Below are positions 11,983 through 22,458 of a stretch of 64,000 nt of DNA, piece by piece; positions within the stretch are counted from its first letter, which is position 1; every line of letters starts with the position of its first letter. Source of the DNA: Heterohyrax brucei (lineage: Eukaryota > Chordata > Mammalia > Hyracoidea > Procaviidae). The notes under the pieces are model-generated. The model was not told the DNA's origin and made no database searches. It was given only the letters and a program-made list of their open reading frames with translations. The stretch is taken from assembly GCA_028571685.1 (NCBI GenBank), contig CM053143.1, positions 135,008,829 through 135,072,828 of the forward strand, in the 5' to 3' direction. The translations under genes and the position numbers were made by a program.

Positions 11983-12039
11983 TGCCAAGCCAAGTGCCAT
12001 CAAGTTGGATCCAACTCATGGCAACCCTAGTGACCTAGT
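11983..12039 (-). mobile_element. Tail-only retroposed fragment (GGC-tail type)
   Basis: Reads TGCCAAGCCAAGTGCCATCA, then AGTTGGATCCAACTCATGGC and AACCCTAG on the plus strand. The reverse complement ends CACTTGGCTTGGCA, the same unusual terminus seen at 29612, 42390 and 46208. Nothing of the SINE head is present. Left flank AGAAGATCT and right flank GAAAGATTT may be a decayed duplication. Confidence 0.75.
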
Positions 12040-13377
12040 GAAAGATTTTTTTTCCCCTTGTTCTTTTCCACACTAACACATAAACACCTATCCCCTACCC
12101 ACAGGAATTCCCAGAAATCTCTAAGCTATGTTTCATAGTTGTTGATGACAAACCCTCTCCATCCAAAAAAAAAAAAAAAAATCATCCTTTTGTTCTCTCT
12201 GACCTGCTCACATGCCCTCCAAATTCTCAAAAGAGAGCAAAGGTGCTTAGATGCTATCTTTTGCACCCATCTCTGAGCCTTTGACTCTGATACTTCCCCT
12301 CTAGAGCACTCCCAACCTCCTGCTGCTACAGTAGACATTTAATATCCTGGTGCAGCTTGCATTCCCTAGCACAAAGAAGTCATGCTGTGTTCTCATAAAA
12401 TGAAAAGAAGAAATTCATTTCTGCCTCATCTTGACTCGTACGTCATTATCCAGTGTAGGACTTCTTGTACCACATGTAACTCAAGGTTTCCTATAGAACA
12501 GGCATTTCAGCTTCTCCTGACACCAGTTCTTTCCATTGGGTTGGCCTCTAGGTTTCAACTTGTCCACTGAACTCTCAAAGCCACCCTCCTTGGCCAGGTG
12601 CAAGCTTCTTTCTGTACTACAATACCCTCGCGTGAATTTGATTCCTGGCAATACCCAGATGTGTCTGAATGTTTTGGAGACAGCTTGTAGTAAAGCTAGA
12701 ATTTTAACCACAAAAAGAATATATCAGGGAAAGAAATGAAAACAAATTGGAAATGTTTCCTGGTTTTATTGAAGTGGCTGTGTTAAACTATTATATACTA
12801 CAAAATATTGTCATATTTAGAATGGCAGTGATGCTTTCGGTGGTGACAGAAGTTAGCACCATTTACCACGAGTATTCCTGTGACTTTGTGACTTGTGGTC
12901 CCTATGATAAATGAGTTATTTTAGGTTGTAAATTAGATTCTTTGAGCACTGTTATATTCCTAAGCTCTTTATCAACTCCAGTAGGTCCTCCTTCTAAGTG
13001 ATTACATTCAGGTACATTTAAATAAATATTTACTGACACTAATATGAAATACACATGTTCTAAGTCTTTAGGACTAAATAATGAAAGAGACAAATTCTTA
13101 CTCTAAAGTATCTTTTGTAAAAAAAAATATATGTTTGTAAGATATACTAAACTTTAGTTACTTTAAAAACTACATTCATAACATATGCTAAAATTTAGTT
13201 ATACAGATAGAAACTGAAATTGAAAATGAGTTCACGAATACATTGTCAGATTTATAAACTGGGCTTTTGGTAACAAATAGTATGGAGAAATATACATTTC
13301 AAAGAGAAAAAAATGAAAGAAGAAGTTAAGGTTTAACCAGAAATTTATTTGAGAATCCTGAAAACAAATGAAGACCT
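12040..13377. other. Gene-free; possible ancient repeat near 12990-13100
   Basis: Contains a poly-A run (12164-12180). AAATAAATATTTACTGACAC then ATACACATGTTCTAAGTC at about 13018-13066 resembles a common mammal-wide repeat 3' end (AATATTTACTGAGCACCTACTATGTGCCAGGCACTGTTCTAAG type). Open frames at 12382-12739 on both strands overlap antisense and have no domain. Confidence 0.4.
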
Positions 13378-13592
13378 AAGTACAAATGTAGGATTGTGTA
13401 CAAATGCAGAATGGTATACTAGTCCGTGCTTGAATACAGAGGTGTGTGTACAAGTGACAGACCTGTGTGCAATGCAGGCATATATACAAGTGTGAGAGTG
13501 TGTTCAAGTGCAGGAAATGTGCACAAGTGCAGAACTGTAAACAAGTATAGGCATGTATATAAATGTAGGAATGTACGTAAGTATAGAAATGT
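13378..13592. repeat. Degenerate minisatellite, unit about 18 bp
   Basis: Roughly eleven diverged units of a GTACAAGTGCAGGAATGT-like motif follow one another: ACAAATGTAGGATTGTGT, ACAAATGCAGAATGGTAT, a longer irregular unit around 13418-13450, TACAAGTGTGAGAGTGTGT, TCAAGTGCAGGAAATGTGC, ACAAGTGCAGAACTGTAA, ACAAGTATAGGCATGTATA, TAAATGTAGGAATGTAC and so on. A unit that is a multiple of three explains why long open frames appear on both strands (13376-13646 minus, 13426-13680 plus), with repetitive Tyr/Cys/His or Tyr/Lys/Arg content. Irregular spacing and lack of exact repeats rule out a CRISPR array. Confidence 0.9.
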
Positions 13593-14825
13593 TTGGACAA
13601 TGACACTAATATTTTTTTCTTTCTGGCTTATAAGTATGAAGGACAAAGAGGCACTTTACAGAATTGTGTATCACTGTTAATTTCCATGAGAATTTCCAAG
13701 TTTAACATGAGAGAATTACTTTTCCAATTATGAGAGCAACTTTCCAGTCATTGAAGATAATCTTGGAATTTAAGATTCAGATATGGTGAATCAAACTCCA
13801 GCTGCCTGCTAGACTCTTTCAAAGATCTCTTGTAAATCTGCAAGTCAAGGGCTAGAATAATCAGCAAGCTGATACGCTCTCTTTCAGCCTTGTTTCCTTG
13901 CAGTACTTGTTTCATTGTAGTACTCTGTGTGGCAAAAGTTTGTCTCCTCAAAAGAAAATTCTCTAAAGGCCTTCATTTCTTCATTAGTGTTTAAACAATC
14001 AAGACTGAAACATTTATGTTTATAGAATTCGTTCTAAAGAAACCTTTGTCAACTAGAAACACCCATTTGGCCTGTCCATTTCAAGCTCTGAACTGTAGAG
14101 AGAGAGACCAGAGAGAGAGGAGTAATAGCTACTCATGTGTATACCAAACTTCTCATCTCAGGGCCTTGGCTAAATAACAGCACTTTGTGTTGGACAAGTA
14201 AGTTGAACACCAAGAACAAACATGGGGAGTGGTCTTGTCATCCTCTTCTCATCCTCATCTTACCACATCACCCTTCTCTGTCTTAAGAAGACTATATTTC
14301 AGACAGGCACCTCACACAGGTGGACACAGAACCATCAGTCTAGTTCCTGTAGTCTGCATATTGTATCCAGATGGACCCACCTAAGTTTTACCTTTGTAAG
14401 TCACCCCTTGGTCATAACTATGTGACACTCAGAAACAATGGAGAATCCAGATGGAGGATTTACCGACAGAGCAGATGGCTGTAGACTGAGAGCATCAGAG
14501 ATTGTCACATCAGGACTAAATGAAATTCCCTGCCAGACACATTCAAAGAGCCTCTAGCACCAGCCAGAGCAAAAGTATAACCTGGCAAGCCAGTGTATGC
14601 TCTGGGAGTATCACAAAGCCAAAAAGACTGAGACCAGAACTATGGTTAAACTTCAGTAGCCAGGAGGCTACCCAACCACCAGGAGGACAAGGACCTTCTT
14701 CTGGAAATTAGAGGGTCAAGTAGCCAGCCAAACCCAGGGCCCATCTCTTCCACGCTAAGAACACCAACAATCTCAAGAAACAGATTCTAAATGGTAGTGT
14801 TGTGGAATATTTCTAAAACCATTTT
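13593..14825. other. Gene-free, unassigned sequence
   Basis: Mixed-composition DNA with a purine-rich GAGAGAGA patch at about 14097-14120. Open frames at 13748-13951, 14222-14425 and 14520-14711 lack any recognisable domain. Confidence 0.45.
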
Positions 14826-14893
14826 AAAAAACCCACAGCCGTGGAGTCAGGTCCAACTCATAATGACTCTAGAGATCAGAGTAGAACTGCCCC
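14826..14893 (-). mobile_element. AfroSINE 3' fragment
   Basis: AAAAACCCACAGCCGTGGAG, TCAGGTCCAACTCATAATGA and CAGAGTAGAACTGCCCC are the antisense 3' third of an AfroSINE; the remainder is absent, consistent with 5' truncation. Confidence 0.8.
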
Positions 14894-16025
14894 AGATTAA
14901 TATTACACAGGTATTGTTTCAATTATTGCATTAGTCTAAGGTCTAAATGGGGTAGGAAACTTAGGTTTTGTTTTTTGTGTCAATAAGCAAAAACAGCTTT
15001 AAAAAGGAAGATCAAAAAGATATAGAGCATTCAAAATCCAAATAAATTATATTTTATCTGTACTATCACATTACAGCTTGCATTCAATTTTGCAAATCAC
15101 TAAATAAACAAAGGATTAATTATGTATCTGCTTGCCAGCCAAGAGTGTATCTGCTTAAGTGTCTGCTATGTTACACACTTGTCTTTTTTCTCAATGAGTA
15201 AGTTTATATATGTGTTGGGGGTATGGATTTTTTTTAACATAAAAGTCTGGACTAGTAGAAATTTCATTGGTCTATGTATTTTTTTTCCCACTAACTAGTT
15301 TAGAAGCCGTTTGTTTTTTGGTTTTTTTTTTTTAACTGGTAGTGACCTCTTCAATTCAACTGAGAAGACTTATTTCTAATTGACGTGTCACTGGTGCCCA
15401 GACCAACAGAGCTTAAGCACAGAAAGCATAGTTTTGACGCTGACATACTGGATGCATTTCAGGACTTTGGAGCTATTGACAGTGGGTAGCACCGTCTCAT
15501 CATGCTACAAACAGCAGTTTATGTAACACAGCAAGAACACACAATGGCAGACAGAAGTACCACTGGTGTATTGTAATTAGACTGTAATGCTTTCCTATCC
15601 TTTCAATACCCACCAAAAAGTTAGACACTAATCTAACCTACCAAATGACCAGTCTCATATCCAAATGCTCATTGCTCCTTGGTGTATAAACTCGCTCTTG
15701 GCATCTTAGGATCTGATTCAAAAAAAAAAAAAAATTCTACTGTTTACTTTTACAGCGGGGTTTTATCAAGTCACAAATGATACAGAAGATGCTGATAATG
15801 GACAGTTTATTTATGGAAATGGACAACTGTTGTTAACAGAATTTATGAAGACAAATGAATGCGTAGTCTGACCATTTCTGCAGATACAAAGACTTTAGTA
15901 TTAAAAGGCCTAAAAACTCACCTAAAGAGAACACCCCACACTGAGTTTTGAGGCAATTCTAGACATTATTCAGAGAACAGCATTTTGGAGAAAACCAAAT
16001 ATCTCTCCCCTTAGTCATATTGCAG
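14894..16025. other. Gene-free, unassigned sequence
   Basis: AT-rich with several homopolymer runs (T at about 15319-15333, A at 15721-15734). Nothing coding or structured was recognised. Confidence 0.45.
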
Positions 16026-16039
16026 TATCTACTATCAAA

Positions 16040-16200
16040 GAAACCACGGGGGCATGGTGGGTTAAGCACTATGTCTGTTAACCAAAAGGTCTGCAGTTCA
16101 AGTCGGCCAGGTGCTCCTTGGAAACTCTATGGGGCAGTTCTACTCTGAACTCTAGGGTCACTATGAGTCAGACTCAACTCAAAGGCAGTGGGTGTTTTGT
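16040..16200 (+). mobile_element. AfroSINE with perfect 14-bp target duplication
   Basis: A 161-bp complete copy (AAACCACGGGGGCATGGTGG ... GTCACTATGAGTCAGACTC ... GGGTGTTTTGT) bounded by TATCTACTATCAAA at 16026-16039 and again at 16201-16214. The perfect duplication fixes both ends exactly. The B-box-like segment is GGTCTGCAGTTCAAGTC. Confidence 0.97.
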
Positions 16201-16349
16201 TATCTACTATCAAAAGCACCTATGTTAACTTTCTTTACAAAATCATTGTGTTGCAGACATAATTTTTTTCTGAAATTTTGCTCATGATTTGTGGACAAAT
16301 TTTGAAGCAGAACTAACATAAAGATAGGAAACTACATGACACTTCTGCT

Positions 16350-16511
16350 ATATCCAAAATCCAAGCTCACTGCCACAGGATTGCCAAGGCTGTAAATCCC
16401 CATGGAAGGTGACTGCCACATCCTTCTCCTGTGGATCCACTGGTAGGTTAAAAAGGTCAGCCTTTCATTTAGCAGTCAATTGCTTTAACCACTGTGACAC
16501 CAGGGCTCCTT
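16350..16511 (-). mobile_element. AfroSINE variant with CTGCCACATCC body
   Basis: Antisense copy with a different middle from the usual type: AGGTGACTGCCACATCCTTC then TCCTGTGGATCCACTGGTAG in place of the GTAGAACTGCCCCATAGAG segment, then GTCAGCCTTTCATTTAGCAG and ACCACTGTGACACCAGGGC. The same variant middle is seen at 38248-38360 and, more diverged, at 54157-54317. Confidence 0.85.
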
Positions 16512-16540
16512 TTCTTCTACATATCAAACAATACAAAAAA

Positions 16541-16702
16541 TGAAACCTGGTGCTGTCAAGTTGTTTCTGACTCATAACAACCCTATAAGACAAAGTAGAA
16601 CTTGCGCCACAGAGTTTCCATGAAATGCCTAGTAGATTCAAATGACAGATCTTTTGGTTAGCAGCAGTAGCACTTAAACCACTATACTACCAGGATTTGA
16701 AT
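16541..16702 (-). mobile_element. AfroSINE
   Basis: Antisense copy: GAAACCTGGTGCTGTCAAG, ACCCTATAAGACAAAGTAG, CTTTTGGTTAGCAGCAGTAG, ACCACTATACTACCAGGAT. Second of three same-strand copies in 570 bp. Confidence 0.93.
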
Positions 16703-16774
16703 AAAAAATTTACTGCATTCATATCTCTTTAATACACATTTATAGCAGGATAGATCATTCAGAGCTGTAGTTCT

Positions 16775-16918
16775 CACATCTTATTGCTGTCTAGTCGATT
16801 CTGACTCATAGAGAAACTATGGGACAGAGTAAAACTGTACCATAGACTTTCCAAGGAGCTCCTGATGGGTGTAAACTGTCAACTTTTTGATTAACAAGCC
16901 ATAGCACTTTACTGGACA
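16775..16918 (-). mobile_element. AfroSINE, 5' truncated
   Basis: Antisense: TTATTGCTGTCTAGTCGATT, CTATGGGACAGAGTAAAACT, CTTTCCAAGGAGCTCCTGAT, TTTTTGATTAACAAGCCATA, then lost at about 16918. Third member of the local minus-strand series. Confidence 0.92.
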
Positions 16919-17679
16919 GTTGCAAATTCCCTCCAAATCTTACCTCTCTAAGAATGCTAAGGAGACATGGAACAAACGAAAACTCTGTTGCAACTCTGGT
17001 ACCCAGTCTATACAGGTGCTCAAATAAGAGGATAAGCAATAAAAATCCTACCAGCTCTAGAGAACAGAGTGTTAATTCCCATGTCTATGACTGATCCACT
17101 TCTGGGGAAAAATTCAGTAGACACGCTTAGGAAATATTCCTTGAGAAAATGAGACTTTGAGTAGAAGTCTTTACCTTTTTCATGAAATAAAAAGTGATTA
17201 TCTTAAGGGCAGATGGATTAAGGCATCTTGCTTTAAACATGGTGAAAATTGCCTTCCTCTAAAAGCCCGTAACTGATCAGTACTCACTAATAAAGATCAA
17301 AGACTACCACCTTTAGTATACATTATAGCTCAACATTCAGAAAACGAAAATCCTCACAAGATCAATGAGCAGCATCACGATAAATAGACAAAATAGTGAA
17401 GTTGCCAAGGATTTTTACTTGGACCCACAATCAACACTCGTGAAAGCAACAGTCAAGAAATCAAATGGTGCATTGCACTGGGCATATCTCCTGCAAAAGA
17501 GCTCATTAAGGGGGTAGAAAGCAAAGATGTCACATTAAGGATGAAGATGCACCTGACCCAGGCCATGATGTTTTCAATCTTCTCATATGTATGCAAAACG
17601 GGACAAAGAATAAGGAAGAGTGAAGAAGAATTGATGCCTTCGAATTGCAATATTGGTGAAGAATATTGAATGTATCATG

Positions 17680-17838
17680 GAAACCCTGATGGCATAGTGG
17701 TTAAATGCTACAGCTGCTAACAAAAAGGTTGCCAGTTCAAATCTGCCAGGTGCTCCTTGGAAACTATGGGGCGATTTTACTCTGACCTATGTGGTCACTA
17801 TGAGTCAGAATCAACTCAAAGGCAATGGCATTTTTGGT
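17680..17838 (+). mobile_element. AfroSINE nested in RTE
   Basis: Complete copy (GAAACCCTGATGGCATAGTGG, CTGCTAACAAAAAGGTTGCC, GGAAACTATGGGGCG, GTCACTATGAGTCAGAATC) inserted in the RTE between ATGTATCATGG and CAAAAGCACAAAAGAATCTG, where the other RTE copies read continuously (ACCATGG to AAAAGAACAAACAGATCTG). The SINE is therefore younger than this RTE copy. Confidence 0.95.
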
Positions 17839-18082
17839 CAAAAGCACAAAAGAATCTGTTTTGGAAGGAGTACAGACAAAATGCTCCTTAGATGCAAGAA
17901 TGGTGAGGTTTCGTCTCGCATACTTTCGACATGTCGTCAGGAGGGAACAGTTCCCAGAGAAGGACGTCATGCTTGGTAAAGCAGAGAGTCGGTGAGAGAG
18001 AGGAAGATCCTCAATGAGATATATTGACACAGCGACTGAAACAGTGGGCTCAAGCAGAACAACGTTCGTGTGAGTGGTGCAG

Positions 18083-18127
18083 GTCTGATCCTGGGGATCA
18101 GGGATCAGACTGTTGTCCCCAGGATCA
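18083..18127. repeat. Competing hairpins in the RTE tail
   Basis: TGATCCTGGGGA (18086-18097) pairs perfectly with TCCCCAGGATCA (18116-18127). GTCTGATCC (18083-18091) also pairs with GGATCAGAC (18102-18110), so two alternative stems share sequence. Other RTE copies do not show this at the same place. Confidence 0.85.
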
Positions 18128-18170
18128 CTGTGAGCTGGAACTAACTAGACAGCGCCTGACAACAACAACA

Positions 18171-21100
18171 AAATTCAGTTTGATCCTCTACAACTTTAAG
18201 ATAAAATATTTAAATAAATAATAGGCATCAATGTTTATATTGCATTAAGTGTTTATGAGTATTGTCTCAGTCTGAACCACTGTCCTAAACATTAAAAAGT
18301 AAAAAAATACTAAATACTAAAACAATTTTTTTTTTAATTTAACTAACAAAGAACACCAAAACAAGAGGTTAGCAAGTGGATAAAAATAAACAACTTATTG
18401 GAAAACATAAACATGTTTATTCTTCATAATTTTTTTAAAGATTTTGAAATGAGTACCCTCATGGGTTGGTTACAGTAGGGTTAACTGACTTCCACCACCA
18501 AGTTAGCAGGTGCTGATCATTTTAAATCCAGCCTGTGGCCTCTTACTCATTCTTGTCTGCAAACTAATAGCACATCATGTTTATATGAGATATTTATATT
18601 TAACAGTTAGCCTCAAAAACATAAAACAAAGAAATAAAATAGCATTCTGTTTTAAATCAAAAACTCATTTTAGTTTCAGTCAGTAAAAATATTCAGCTGC
18701 AATCAAGAGTCACACTTTTATTCCTTTATTGTACAAAAGCAAATAAATGCATTTTCTTCATCTATGCGCCCTAATGTGCAGGTACATTTAATCAGCCCTA
18801 TTTATTTCACTGTACAATGTTCTAGTATTAAGGAAACAAACACCTGTCATGTAGACGTTATTTCATGACTGTGAATTAACTAATAGAGAAAGTTGAATTA
18901 ACTGCATATTTATGTGTTAATCATCTAACAAAGCATTGTTTTTCCATTCAAGACAACTGTCACTTCAAAAGGTCCTTCCAGCCCTAAACTCTGATGAAGG
19001 CGTGTGTATCTGCCTTGCCTCCTAGATGCAGTGATTTGCATTGTATTAGCCTGAAATGTTTTCAGGACGCCGAGACATTTATAACGAAACCATCCAGACT
19101 AAATACCTGCTCTAAGTTCTTTGCTTGGAAATGGTTTCATTATCAGTATATGGCTTCTTCAGTATTTAAATGCTTCATCCTTTTAGCAAAGCATGAATTA
19201 ACTGTAGATGTTGAGTAGTTCAAACTGTTTCAAGTGTTGGCTTTCCATGTTTTCTGAAAGGCTATTTCACTTCTCACTGCCTCATGAAGAGCTGAAATTA
19301 CAAGAAGTCAGAAATGTATCTGACCTCTGAATTTCACAGCAAAATGCATTGCAAAGGATAAATCATTCTTGATAGTGGAAATGATGTTCTCTGGGAGACC
19401 TCTCTTACATAATAAAGAGGAAGATGGTAAACATGTTAATTTTTCATCTGACTATTGCTTTAGGCTGTTAGCAGAGATCATTACAGCCATATGCAAAAAT
19501 ATAACTAATGTCACATTGTCACCTTTCAAATGACGGAGTCATTCATCACATTCAAAAACAGGAAGTGGTATTTGTTTACTCAAATAGCCATAATACATAT
19601 TCAAATTGTGTAATATAATCTATATAATTCATAATATAAATTCATAATCTATAGTATGATTTAGAAAAGCTCTTTCACAGAAAAAGAATAGCTATAAGAG
19701 ACAAAAAACTGGATTAATGCTTTTGAAATTCTTTTTCTCCTTTAAATTTAAGCAACCTTGTCACTGATACTTTCTAATGATACCAATGATAATGGTAAAG
19801 GAAAAAGAATATACATTTACTCTTGCCATTCTTTATACATTTACTCTTACATTCTTTACATGTATCAATCAATTCAAAACAGATACACTAAAAAAAGAAA
19901 TACAACTTCAACTACCATCTGGTATGCATACTTTTGTAAAATTCCTTCAGGTGGTTGATCTAGAATCCAGGGACAATAAAAAAGTGAGCTTATGGAAAAT
20001 GATTGTAGATTTTAAATTTTCTTCTGCACATCTAGCAAATGTGAGACTACTATTTATAAGGCCCTCAGCATGCAAGATTCAGTATTTGATCTTAAAGATC
20101 TCAGGATTTAGTACAGAGTTTTGCACGCCAGTGGAATTCCCTCATACTTATAAATCTTATAGCCTAGAAAATCTTAAGTAATCATCCATGGTGTCAAAGT
20201 CACCACAACAAAATGAGGTTAGCTACAAATTTCTGTTACAAAGTTCATAAAACCTCTTATATAACAAGTCTTCACTTACAGAACGCTCAATAATTGTCTG
20301 CTAAAATAACAGTATTTAAATATTACCCTTCTTTATGAATTTGGATAACCTGTAAAGAAAGATTTTCAGAATTCTGAAGTTCTGAGTTTTGACAAAAGAA
20401 TACCTGAAGAACAATATAAATGGGATGGTGACAGGAAAATCATTTAGAAGGTAATATTTAGAGTAATAGTTAGTTTATTATATTATTAAATTTATTTATT
20501 TTTCTAATGATAAAATATATTCACATGTAACAAGCTCTACATGAAAGAAAGCATCTCTATTGAGACCCTCTCCTAACACTGGAATTAAGGAAAGTGTCTT
20601 AGCTGTATCTTACACATTCATTGTAAAGATTTTAAAGTATGTATGGCCACCCTTCAGCAAAACAGTACTATGTTCTGTACCAGGACAGTGAAAAATGTTG
20701 ATAGATCTTGTAGCCTTACCCATCAGGCCCACACATCATTTGGTGTTTTGACTCACCTTCCTCTGTGACACCATCTCCGCCAAATGCTGAAGTTTGACAG
20801 AATCGATGCAACACCAACTCTTCCATGTTATTAAAATTCTCCTTCTAGCTAGTGGTTTTATATTGTGTGTTTGTTTTATGAAGTCTGCAGTGAAATACAG
20901 TTTCTTTCCCCAAAATAGTTGGGATAATCTAATGATCTGCTTTTCTCTTGGTTTGCACAATGTGATGTTTGCTGGCATTCTGTTTTTTCCTTTTGTAGAC
21001 TTTGAAACAAGTCTGTAGATAGCCTTGAGTCATAGAAGCACAAATCCAAGTGGTAACAGTAGTTTAAAATTTGAAGTTAAGAAAATAATGAGAAACAGTA

Positions 21101-21882
21101 AGAATTTACATGAAAGTGGAAACTTCAAATCTGGTGTAACGATCTTAAACAATAGATAAGGACAATGACAAGTTGATAGTCATCAGACACTAAGTGGCAG
21201 TGGAGCTAGAACATCATCAAAGATGTTATAAAAACTTCAGGTAATTGCATGGGTAAGTTTTAAAGTTAAGACAACGGGATTTGAGGAACTGAATTTTGCA
21301 AAAGTTTGGGCCTTTAGTGCAGAGATTATTTATGACTGTGAAAAATACATTTTGGACCATTTGTTACTGAGGCAAGAAAATATGAATAACAATAAAATTT
21401 ATATAACCCAAACAATATTTGAGCAAAATAACTTGCCAACATAAGGCAAACACTTCAAATAGACACTGGTTAAGAGTCATTAGAATTAAAAGCAGAATTT
21501 TTAACCAGTGAAATGTAATAGACGTACATTTAAGAAAACGTTATTTTAAAAGCGATGTGTTATTCCTTTTACCCAAGGACTCTCCATGGTTATCTGTGAG
21601 ACGGGAGTATGACAAGCAGCAGAGGGGAAAAAAAAGTTTTTTTTTTTTAAACTCAGGGAGTTTCACTTGTAGTATAACTCCTAGTTATCTCAAACTTTAA
21701 ATTAGTTTCACAATATACAATGTAATTTCTCCAAATAGCTTCCTACAATTCACACAATAATTCCAATTTAAAGGAGTCACTGCTGCCTACAACCTCAACC
21801 AAATCTGTTAAAAGTTTTCTTGCAAATGTCCAAAATCCATCTCAAATTGATTAAGGCAAATTGAGGAAGCTTTTGTGAAGTG
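18171..21882. other. Longest repeat-poor, gene-free block
   Basis: About 3.7 kb with no AfroSINE or RTE recognised. AT-rich, with a short direct tandem duplication TACATTTACTCTT...ATTCTTTA at 19812-19858 that gives overlapping open frames at 19758-20181. Those frames and the antisense pair at 20736-21018 have no recognisable domains. A candidate for conserved non-coding sequence by default, since retroposons are absent here. Confidence 0.5.
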
Positions 21883-22458
21883 TACACGCAGCCTGACAAT
21901 CAAGTTGGCGAACGTAATTGCTCTAAGTGCTACATACCTCATCGCTGAGTGTCACTGCAGTCACCTTCTAAGGATTCCCCTTGGGGGCTACGCACCAGCG
22001 TCAGTGCCTAGCCCACCCCACAGAGCAATTTTGGAACACTTTCTGATTCAGCCGCCGCACACGACGGAAAGGTGGGAAGTTTCGCAAACTTAACAGCATA
22101 GTTGTCTCTGAGGGACTTTCTAGCCAGTAAACACATAACTGCATTGGAGCCCCTTCCCTACTCACCTCATCTGGCCCCCCATGACTTTTTTATTTACCCA
22201 AAGATAAAGGAAATATTGAAAGGAAGACATTTGGATGACATTCAGGACATCGAGGGTAATGCGACGACATTTCTGACCATTTCTGGCCATTCCTGAAAAA
22301 GAGTTCCAAAATCGCTTCGAAGGGTGGATTAGGCCCTGGCTCAGGGCAGAGCTTCCTACGGGGTGTACTTCGAAGGTGACTGTAGTGCCGTTCAGCGGTG
22401 AGGTCTGCAGCAATTTTTCTACGGTGAGTTGGTGAACTTAAGCGCCAGACCTCGTGCA
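21883..22458 (+). mobile_element. Palindromic mariner derivative, copy 1
   Basis: A Tc1/mariner-superfamily remnant. The centre (about 22145-22300) encodes LEPLPYSPHLAPHDFFIYPK then IKEILKGRHLDDIQDIEG, the C-terminal part of a mariner transposase including the Asp of the third catalytic position (APHDFF). The right arm (about 22300-22456) is the transposase C-terminus plus 3' terminal sequence. The left arm (about 21885-22045) is not the 5' end of a mariner but an inverted, diverged copy of that same right arm: TGCTACATACCTCATCGCTG then AGTGTCACTGCAGTCACCTT matches the reverse complement of the right arm. N-terminal and middle transposase are absent, so it cannot make transposase; it would rely on one in trans. 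Related copies at 42642-43153 and 55497-56033 share the structure. Confidence 0.85.

Larger units (their letters stand above)
17281..18170 (+). mobile_element. RTE LINE 3' portion, split by a SINE
   Basis: 5'-truncated RTE copy beginning in the reverse-transcriptase C-terminal segment (AAGATCAAAGACTACCACC, AACATTCAGAAAACGAAAATC) and reading to the 3' tail (AGACAGCGCCTGACAACAACAACAAAA). Recognisable peptide order, across broken frames, matches the copy at 24455: SQEIK, KDVTLR, IDAFELQYW, then RKNGEVSSRILSTCR-like sequence after the SINE. An AfroSINE interrupts it at 17680-17838. Near the 3' end, 18083-18127 holds a hairpin not present in the other copies. No functional frame remains. Confidence 0.92.

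Noticed and set aside
13376-13680. Possible small proteins or a CRISPR-like array
   Set aside because: The frames are a by-product of an 18-bp-period minisatellite; units are contiguous and diverged with no unique spacers of constant length.
19758-20181. 134-residue plus-strand frame
   Set aside because: The N-terminal part covers a short direct duplication, the sequence is AT-rich with Tyr/Ile/Lys/Phe bias, and no domain is recognised.
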